A DNA stretch of 64,000 nucleotides. Origin: an uncultured Eubacteriales bacterium. Lineage in GTDB: Bacteria; Bacillota; Clostridia; Oscillospirales; Acutalibacteraceae. Shown piece after piece: positions 58,426-64,000 of the stretch. Position 1 is the first letter of the stretch, and the number at the start of each line of letters is the position of its first letter. A program made the position numbers and the translations under genes. Location: assembly GCA_949299505.1 (NCBI GenBank), contig CASGAS010000002.1:1-64000 (forward strand), given 5' to 3'. Under the pieces are notes generated by a model. It saw only the letters and a program-made list of their open reading frames with translations. It was not told where the DNA came from and did no database searches.

Positions 58426-60939
58426 ATGGCTGCTTCCAACGGCAACAGCAAAAAAAGAAATACGGCTTCTCGCGGCGCGCGCACCGGCGCGGGACAAGCT
58501 GCCGCGCAGCACAAGGCGGCAAAAAAACAGCTGACTGCTATTGTGCTGTTCTGTATTGCGCTTTTGCTTTTGTGCTTATGCTTTATTCCGGGCGGCGGTC
58601 TTTGGGGCGCCTTGCGCAGCGGACTGTTCGGCGTATTCGGCTTTTGCGCTTTCGTTACGCCGCTGCTTTTAATTTATGTAGCGGTCATGGCCACGCTTGA
58701 CAAGGCCGGAACCAGAGTGGGCGCTAAGGTTGCGGAAGCCGTCGTGCTGATTTTTCTGATTGCCTCGGCGATACATATTTTCCGTTTCAACGGCGTCGTA
58801 GATTTTACGGGCGACATCGTCGACGCGTTCAACGCGTTTAGAATTGATGGCTCGTATACCGGAAGCGGTGCAATCGGCGCGATTTTCGGCGGGCTTATTC
58901 TGCTTGCCACCGGCGGGGGAAAGGCGGCCGCCGTTGCGATTGTTTTGATTCTTCTGTTCCTCTGCGTAATGCTGATGACCGGCCTTACGCTTATAAAGCT
59001 GTTCCGCGGCGTTGCAAAGCCCGTGCAAAAGGCGAACGAATACCGCGAAGAAAAGCTGGAGGAGTTTGCGCAGAAACGCGAGCAGGCCTTTAATGTCGAC
59101 GTCGATCTTGGGCCGGAACCTGCGGCTGCGGAACCGGAAAAGAAGCGTCGCGGCCGCAAAAAAGCGGAAATTGTTCCGCTTGCTGCCGACAATAAGGCGG
59201 AAGCGAGCGTTTCGGACGAACCGGAAAGCACGGCGAAAAAGCCGGTGCAGTTAGATGACATCATCAATAAGATGAAAGAGCCGGTGCCGAAGATTACGCC
59301 GGAGGGCGGCGTTGTCACGCCGGAAAAGCCTTCGGAAAAAGCGCAGACGGCAGTGGTGGAAACGGCTTCGCAAGAAGACGGGGCGCAGCCGAAAGCCTAT
59401 GTCAAGCCCACGCTTGACTGCCTGGCGCCCGCAAAGGCCGCGCGTAACGTGAAATACGAGGACGAGTTAAAGGCAAACGCGACCAAGCTTGTGGATACGC
59501 TCAAAAGCTTTGGGGTCGAGACGCGCATTGTGGACATTTGCCGCGGCCCTTCGGTTACACGGTATGAAATTCAGCCGGCCGCCGGCGTGAAAATCAGCCG
59601 GATTACAAATTTGACCGACGATCTGGCGCTGAATCTTGCGGCCGGCGGGCTTCGCATCGAAGCGCCCATTCCGAACAAGGCGGCCGTCGGTATTGAAGTG
59701 CCCAATAAGAACCGTGCGACCGTCACGCTTCGGGAGATTATCGACACGGACCAGTACCGTAGCGCGCGTTCCAAATTGTTTGTGGCGCTCGGCAAGGACA
59801 TTGCCGGCAACTGTACCTACGCCGATCTTGCCAAAATGCCGCATCTGCTTGTGGCGGGGACTACCGGCTCCGGTAAATCCGTCTGTTTGAACTCCATGAT
59901 TGTCAGTCTGCTTTACAACGCAACGCCGGATGAGGTCAAGCTGCTGATGATTGACCCGAAGCAGGTTGAATTCACGGTATACAACGGCATTTCGCATCTG
60001 ATTGTTCCCGTCGTCTCCGACCCGCGCAAGGCGTCCGGTGCGCTGGCCTGGGCGGTTACGGAAATGCTTACGCGTTATAAAACGTTTTCGGACAATAACG
60101 TGCGGGATATCAAGGGCTACAACAGCATTTGCGAAAGTCTCGGCGAGAAGAAAATGCCGCAGATTGTGATTTTTATCGACGAGCTTTCCGATTTGATGAT
60201 GGCGGCGCCGCATGAGGTGGAGGATTCCATTTGCCGTCTGGCGCAAATGGCGCGTGCCGCAGGCATGCACCTGGTCATTGCGACCCAGCGTCCGTCGGTT
60301 GATGTTATCACCGGCCTTATTAAGGCGAATATTCCCAGCCGGATTTCCCTGAAGGTTTCCTCACAGATTGACTCGCGCACGATTATCGATGCCGGCGGCG
60401 CCGAAAAGCTTTTGGGCAACGGCGACATGCTCTTCTATCCGGTCGGTATCGAAAAGCCCATACGCGTGCAGGGCTGCTTTTTGTCGGACGGCGAAGTCGA
60501 AAAGGTCGTCGATTTCATCAAAGCGCAGCAGCAGTCCTCTTACGACGACGAGGTCATGCAGGAGATTGAGCGCCAGGCTGCCATGGACAAAAAGAAAAAC
60601 GGCGGCGCCTCAGAAGATGGAGATAAGGACGCCGACGCAGACGAGATGGTGCCGAAGGCCATTGAGGTCGTTGTGGACGCGCAAATGGCCTCTACGACGC
60701 TTTTGCAGCGTAAGCTGAAGCTCGGATACGCCCGCGCCGCACGGATTATTGAAAATCTGGAGGAGCGCGGCATCATCGGCCCGTACGAGGGCAGCAAGCC
60801 GCGCAAGGTGCTCATTTCCAAGCAGCAATGGTATGAAATGAATGCGCTTGCGCAGGGAGGCGCAGGCAGAGATTATTCGGAGCCGGAACCCGACGACCGG
60901 CAAACGCCGGCAGAGGATTCTGAAAACGCGCAGTTTTAA
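58426..60939 (+). CDS. ftsK: DNA translocase FtsK/SpoIIIE
   Basis: Membrane-anchored hexameric motor that pumps chromosomal DNA through the division or sporulation septum. The 837-aa protein has a basic N-terminus, four transmembrane helices (about residues 35-195), a Lys/Glu/Pro-rich linker (about 200-330), and the motor domain with Walker [10 protein letters not shown] (from residue 478), [18 protein letters not shown] (Walker B) and [11 protein letters not shown]. The C-terminal gamma winged helix ([28 protein letters not shown]) binds orienting DNA sequences. ATG 58426 follows AGGGGGGAT; an ATG at 58384 abuts the preceding stop. In a sporulator it may be SpoIIIE. Confidence 0.94.
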   Translation: MAASNGNSKKRNTASRGARTGAGQAAAQHKAAKKQLTAIVLFCIALLLLCLCFIPGGGLWGALRSGLFGVFGFCAFVTPLLLIYVAVMATLDKAGTRVGAKVAEAVVLIFLIASAIHIFRFNGVVDFTGDIVDAFNAFRIDGSYTGSGAIGAIFGGLILLATGGGKAAAVAIVLILLFLCVMLMTGLTLIKLFRGVAKPVQKANEYREEKLEEFAQKREQAFNVDVDLGPEPAAAEPEKKRRGRKKAEIVPLAADNKAEASVSDEPESTAKKPVQLDDIINKMKEPVPKITPEGGVVTPEKPSEKAQTAVVETASQEDGAQPKAYVKPTLDCLAPAKAARNVKYEDELKANATKLVDTLKSFGVETRIVDICRGPSVTRYEIQPAAGVKISRITNLTDDLALNLAAGGLRIEAPIPNKAAVGIEVPNKNRATVTLREIIDTDQYRSARSKLFVALGKDIAGNCTYADLAKMPHLLVAGTTGSGKSVCLNSMIVSLLYNATPDEVKLLMIDPKQVEFTVYNGISHLIVPVVSDPRKASGALAWAVTEMLTRYKTFSDNNVRDIKGYNSICESLGEKKMPQIVIFIDELSDLMMAAPHEVEDSICRLAQMARAAGMHLVIATQRPSVDVITGLIKANIPSRISLKVSSQIDSRTIIDAGGAEKLLGNGDMLFYPVGIEKPIRVQGCFLSDGEVEKVVDFIKAQQQSSYDDEVMQEIERQAAMDKKKNGGASEDGDKDADADEMVPKAIEVVVDAQMASTTLLQRKLKLGYARAARIIENLEERGIIGPYEGSKPRKVLISKQQWYEMNALAQGGAGRDYSEPEPDDRQTPAEDSENAQF

Positions 60940-60950
60940 GGAGGGAGTCT

Positions 60951-61883
60951 GTGAATTTCCGCTCTCTTCCAAAACCGCTGCGCATCGCCGCAATTGTTGC
61001 CGTCTCGGCCGTTTTGCTGCTGAGCACGATTATATCTCTGTTTCCGCAGGTGGGCTTGCCGACCTGGGGCGAGATTTTCCGCTTTGCCGGGCTGAACGAA
61101 ACGGTTGATTCCGGCGATTATCCCTTTTCGGTGCATTACCTGGACGTGGGACAGGCGGACTGCAGCTTAGTCGTCTGCGGCGACGACGCGGTTCTGATTG
61201 ACGCGGGGGATGTGGACGCGTTCCTCACAATCGATTCGTATCTTCGCGCACAGGAAATCGACAAGCTGCAATATTTGATATTAACGCACGCCCATGCGGA
61301 CCACATCGGCGCTGCGGACGAGGTTTTGGAGCATTATGAGGTCGAACATGTGATTTTGCCGCGCTATACGGAGCAAAACATGCCGACGACCACGGTTTAT
61401 GAAGACCTGCTGTTTGCGCTGGAAGAAAGCGACGCGCATGTCCACGCGGCGCAGGTCGGCGACGTTTACACGCTGTCTGATTTTTCCTTTCAGATTTTAG
61501 GCCCAACCAAGGACTACACGGAACTGAACAACACGTCCGTAGTTGTGCGTGCGGTCTACGAGGATACGGCGTTTTTGTTCCAGGGGGATGCGGAGGCGTC
61601 GGCGGAAGCGGACATTCTGGAAACCGGGCTGCCGGTGTCGGCGGACGTTATCAAGCTCGGACATCACGGCTCGAAAACGGCCTCCAGCGCAGCCTATCTC
61701 CAGGCTGTTTCTCCGGTCCTTGCCGTGATTCCCTGCGGAGAAAACAACATTTACGACTTTCCGAACCAAGAGATTTTGGATCGCCTTTCGGATATGGGTA
61801 TTGATTGCCGCCGAACCGACCGCAACGGCACCATCGTGGTTGCAAGCGACGGCCGGCGCGTCGGCGTGCATACGGAGCAATAG
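60951..61883 (+). CDS. ComEC/Rec2-type MBL-fold hydrolase, membrane-anchored
   Basis: A 310-aa protein: one N-terminal transmembrane helix (about residues 12-32) and an extracytoplasmic metallo-beta-lactamase domain. Metal motifs are HYLDVGQADCSLV, LILTHAHADHIGA (HxHxDH), FLFQGDAEASAE and VIKLGHHGSKTASS, the order seen in the C-terminal domain of ComEC. As a stand-alone protein it is probably a nuclease or phosphodiesterase; the true substrate is unknown. The start is GTG after GGAGGG. The next gene encodes DUF3006, often its neighbour. Confidence 0.88.
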   Translation: MNFRSLPKPLRIAAIVAVSAVLLLSTIISLFPQVGLPTWGEIFRFAGLNETVDSGDYPFSVHYLDVGQADCSLVVCGDDAVLIDAGDVDAFLTIDSYLRAQEIDKLQYLILTHAHADHIGAADEVLEHYEVEHVILPRYTEQNMPTTTVYEDLLFALEESDAHVHAAQVGDVYTLSDFSFQILGPTKDYTELNNTSVVVRAVYEDTAFLFQGDAEASAEADILETGLPVSADVIKLGHHGSKTASSAAYLQAVSPVLAVIPCGENNIYDFPNQEILDRLSDMGIDCRRTDRNGTIVVASDGRRVGVHTEQ

Positions 61884-61884
61884 T

Positions 61885-62112
61885 ATGGATAGGTGGATTT
61901 TAGACCGGGTAGAAAACGGTTTCGCCGTAATGGAAACGCCGCAGCATACGTTTATGTCGTTTCCGCTAACGGCGTTTTCCGGCGAAACGGCGCGCGAGGG
62001 CGGCGTATACGAAAAAAGGGGAGACGGTACTTTTCAGCTGCTTGCCGAAGAGACGGAAAACCGCAAAAAATCCCTTTACGCTTCGCAGGAAAAAATTTTT
62101 CATAAGCCGTAA
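61885..62112 (+). CDS. DUF3006 domain protein
   Basis: A 75-aa protein with the DUF3006 pattern: WILDRVENGFAVMET at the start (an OB-like first strand pair), GGVYEKRGDGTF in the middle, and a Lys-rich C-terminal tail. It begins 1 bp after the MBL hydrolase stop, so both are translated together. DUF3006 genes commonly accompany ComEC-type MBL hydrolases; the role is unknown. An upstream in-frame region belongs to the MBL gene. Confidence 0.85.
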   Translation: MDRWILDRVENGFAVMETPQHTFMSFPLTAFSGETAREGGVYEKRGDGTFQLLAEETENRKKSLYASQEKIFHKP

Positions 62113-62119
62113 AAAAAGC

Positions 62120-62148
62120 TTGCTTTTTGTTTATTTCAATGCTATAAT
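62120..62148 (+). promoter_or_regulatory. Promoter of rpsB-tsf
   Basis: -35 TTGCTT (62120-62125), 17-bp spacer, -10 TATAAT (62143-62148). The -35 overlaps a short AAAAAGC/GCTTTTT inverted repeat that could weakly terminate the upstream gene. Confidence 0.75.
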
Positions 62149-62162
62149 CCTATACGCAATTC

Positions 62163-62223
62163 GCACGCGCGGGGATTACGGTAAAATTGCACGTAAGGTG
62201 TCTTGCCGTAAGTGGAACCGTGC
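62163..62223 (+). ncRNA. Structured rpsB leader, candidate r-protein autoregulation element
   Basis: Three nested pairings are visible in the leader: outer GCACG (62163-62167) with CGTGC (62219-62223), middle TTACGG (62176-62181) with CCGTAA (62206-62211), and inner GCAC with GTGT around 62189-62201. TAAGGAGG and the rpsB start follow. rpsB leaders are S2-controlled in several bacteria; that this one is too is inference. Confidence 0.5.
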
Positions 62224-62249
62224 GGAGGAAAAAATAAGGAGGAACCCCT

Positions 62250-62990
62250 ATGTCAGTCGTATCCATGAAACAGCTGCTCGAAGCCGGTGTGCATTTCGGG
62301 CACCAGACCAGAAGATGGAACCCCAAAATGGCGCCCTACATTTTCACCGAGCGCAACGGGATTTACATCATCGATCTGCAGAAAACCGTTAAAAAGCTGG
62401 ACGAAGCGTATAACTTTGTCCGTGAGCTTGCCGCGAACGGGGATGAGCTTTTGTTCGTCGGTACCAAAAAGCAGGCGCAGGAGTCGATTAAGGACGAGGC
62501 GGCCCGCTGCGGTATGCCGTATGTCAATGCGCGTTGGCTCGGCGGCATGCTGACGAACTTCGTCACCATCAAAAAGCGTATCCGCCGTCTTGCACAGCTG
62601 CAGGCGATGCGTGAGGACGGTACGTTCGACATTCTGCCGAAGAAAGAAGCGGCGAAGCTCGAGCTCGAAATTGAAAAGCTTGAAAAATTCCTTGGCGGTA
62701 TTACGGAAATGAAAAAACAGCCCGCCGCCATGTTTATTGTGGACCCGCGCAAGGAGCGCATTGCCGTTTCCGAAGCGCGCAAGCTCGGTATTCCGATCAT
62801 TGCCATTGTGGACACCAACTGCGACCCCGACGAGGTCGACTATGTAATTCCGGGCAATGACGACGCCATTCGTGCGGTCAAGCTGATTTCCGGCGCGATG
62901 GCGGACGCCGTTCTGGAAGGCAAGCAGGGCATGCAGGGCGCAGCGGCTGCGGAAGAACCCGCCGCTGAAGAAGAGGCTGCTGCTGAATAA
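62250..62990 (+). CDS. rpsB: 30S ribosomal protein S2
   Basis: Small-subunit protein. The 246-aa length is normal. Conserved blocks are [62 protein letters not shown], and [47 protein letters not shown]. The C-terminus is Ala/Glu-rich. AAGGAGG precedes the ATG, and tsf follows. Confidence 0.98.
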   Translation: MSVVSMKQLLEAGVHFGHQTRRWNPKMAPYIFTERNGIYIIDLQKTVKKLDEAYNFVRELAANGDELLFVGTKKQAQESIKDEAARCGMPYVNARWLGGMLTNFVTIKKRIRRLAQLQAMREDGTFDILPKKEAAKLELEIEKLEKFLGGITEMKKQPAAMFIVDPRKERIAVSEARKLGIPIIAIVDTNCDPDEVDYVIPGNDDAIRAVKLISGAMADAVLEGKQGMQGAAAAEEPAAEEEAAAE

Positions 62991-63002
62991 GATTATCCTT
63001 TG

Positions 63003-63034
63003 CTGCCCGTGCGAATCCTTGTGCGGGCAGTTTT
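63003..63034 (+). terminator. Weak terminator/attenuator between rpsB and tsf
   Basis: Stem CTGCCCG / CGGGCAG with a 14-base loop followed by TTTTGT. Partial termination here would give more S2 than EF-Ts mRNA, as is known for rpsB-tsf in other bacteria. Confidence 0.6.
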
Positions 63035-63062
63035 GTAAAAGCAAAGATTCGGAGGTATAAAA

Positions 63063-63989
63063 ATGGCATTTACTGCTGCTGATGTTAAAGCGCTTCGTGA
63101 AAAAACGGGCGTGGGCATGATGGACTGCAAAAAAGCCCTTACGGAAGCGAACGGCGATATGGAAAAGGCAATCGACGTTCTTCGCGAAAAGGGTCTGGCG
63201 GCTTCGGCCAAAAAAGCCGGCCGCATTGCCGCGGAAGGCATTGTATACGCTTACACGGATGCGCAAAAGAAAGTCAGCGTTTTGGTCGAAGTCAATTCGG
63301 AAACCGACTTTGTCGCGAAAAACGATAAGTTCGTAAATTATGTTGCCGCCGTTGCAAAAACGATTGCGGACGCGGCGCCTGCCGACGTGGACGCGCTGCT
63401 TGCCACGCCGCTGGCCGGCGACACGCGCACGGTTCAGGAGAACCTGCAGGACATGGTGCTTTCCATCGGCGAAAACATGAAGATTCGTCGTTTTGAGCGT
63501 GTGGAGGGCATCGCGGTCGATTACATCCACGGCGGCGGAACCGTCGGCGTCCTGGTTGTGTTTGACACGGACGATGCGACGGCTGCCAAGGATGCGTTCA
63601 AGGTTATGGGCCGTGACGTTGCGATGCAGGTTGCGGCAATGAGCCCGGCGTACCTCGACGAAGCGAGCGTTCCCGCCGACGTGCTGGAACACGAAAAGTC
63701 GATTATGAAAGCGCAGCTTGCGGAGGACCCGAAGATGGCGAGCAAGCCGGAGCCGGTTCTTGCCAAGATTGTGGACGGCCGCATCGGCAAGTTCTTCAAG
63801 GAAAACTGCCTGCTTGACCAGGCGTTCGTCAAGGACGGCGACATGAACGTCAAGCAGTATGTTGCGTCTGTCGCGAAAGAGCTTGGCGCGGATATTCAGG
63901 TTACGCGCTTTATTCGTTTTGCAAAAGGCGAGGGTCTTGAAAAGCGTGAAGACAACTTCGCGGATGAAGTTGCCAGCATGATGAAATAA
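63063..63989 (+). CDS. tsf: Elongation factor Ts
   Basis: Guanine-nucleotide exchange factor for EF-Tu. The 308-aa protein starts with a UBA-like domain (ADVKALREKTGVGMMDCKKALTEANGDMEKAIDVLREKG), has the core signature VEVNSETDFVAKND, and two dimerisation-type subdomains, ending VTRFIRFAKGEGLEKREDNFADEV. GGAGG precedes the ATG. A pyrH-frr pair usually follows but lies beyond the window. Confidence 0.98.
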   Translation: MAFTAADVKALREKTGVGMMDCKKALTEANGDMEKAIDVLREKGLAASAKKAGRIAAEGIVYAYTDAQKKVSVLVEVNSETDFVAKNDKFVNYVAAVAKTIADAAPADVDALLATPLAGDTRTVQENLQDMVLSIGENMKIRRFERVEGIAVDYIHGGGTVGVLVVFDTDDATAAKDAFKVMGRDVAMQVAAMSPAYLDEASVPADVLEHEKSIMKAQLAEDPKMASKPEPVLAKIVDGRIGKFFKENCLLDQAFVKDGDMNVKQYVASVAKELGADIQVTRFIRFAKGEGLEKREDNFADEVASMMK

Positions 63990-64000
63990 TTTGGCTTTTT

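Noticed and set aside
62253..63692. 479-codon minus-strand frame opposite rpsB and tsf
   Set aside because: Shadow of two essential, well-identified genes.
1..64000. CRISPR array, insertion sequence, prophage or toxin-antitoxin module
   Set aside because: No direct-repeat array, transposase, integrase, phage structural gene or toxin was found on reading; the lone AbrB-like gene has no toxin partner.

Overview
The window reads as chromosomal DNA of an endospore-forming, probably anaerobic Firmicute, most likely a Clostridia member of the Oscillospiraceae/Ruminococcaceae type. The pointers are sporulation genes (spoVM, spoIIID, an alpha/beta-type SASP, spmA/spmB), SAM-I and FMN riboswitches, AGGAGG-type ribosome binding sites, a PASTA kinase/PP2C pair, MEP-pathway genes, Rex, and a moderately high GC content that leaves many long antisense shadow frames. 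I see no insertion sequence, prophage, CRISPR array or plasmid gene. The species assignment is inference.

Layout. 1-8.6 kb: one co-directional operon, fmt (cut at the left edge)-yugP-rsmB-rlmN-prpC-prkC-rsgA-thiN-small membrane protein-spoVM; the expected rpe is missing. 8.6-12.5 kb: nadE (minus), alaA-like aminotransferase, SASP (minus) and spoIIID. 12.6-19.3 kb: ileS-DUF1858-trmK-nif3-rqcH. 19.3-25.4 kb, minus strand: DUF378, metK under a SAM-I riboswitch, an FMN riboswitch controlling ribU plus a flavin oxidoreductase, and manA-ydcF-MFS. 25.5-31.6 kb: sulfatase, aminotransferase, ispD-ispF, a GPH-type symporter and a GtrA protein. 31.7-34.2 kb: amino-acid ABC operon whose binding protein looks circularly permuted. 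34.2-37.5 kb: ridA and a threonine dehydratase (minus), then trpS-ybaK. 37.5-41.8 kb: potABCD plus an unknown 82-aa gene. 41.8-45.2 kb: a lipoprotein, a GtrB-like transferase and a GtrII-like membrane glycosyltransferase. 45.4-48.4 kb: tRNA-Leu, a GH2 glycosidase and a WYL regulator. 48.5-52.1 kb: pgk-tpiA-gpmI. 52.1-53.6 kb: spmA-spmB divergent from an AbrB-like regulator. 53.6-57.4 kb, minus: acn-icd-rex. 57.6-62.1 kb: TepA/ClpP-like protease, ftsK/spoIIIE, a ComEC-type MBL hydrolase and DUF3006. 62.1-64 kb: rpsB-tsf.

Most of the window is housekeeping: translation and rRNA/tRNA modification, SAM and NAD synthesis, glycolysis, isoprenoid precursors and chromosome segregation. The points most worth a second look are the permuted amino-acid binding protein (31694-32563), a hairpin over the potA ribosome binding site, a structured rpsB leader, symmetric divergent promoters at spmA/abrB, a palindrome inside the manA promoter, and the coupling of Rex with aconitase and isocitrate dehydrogenase. 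All assignments come from reading sequence and recalled family motifs; no database search was run.
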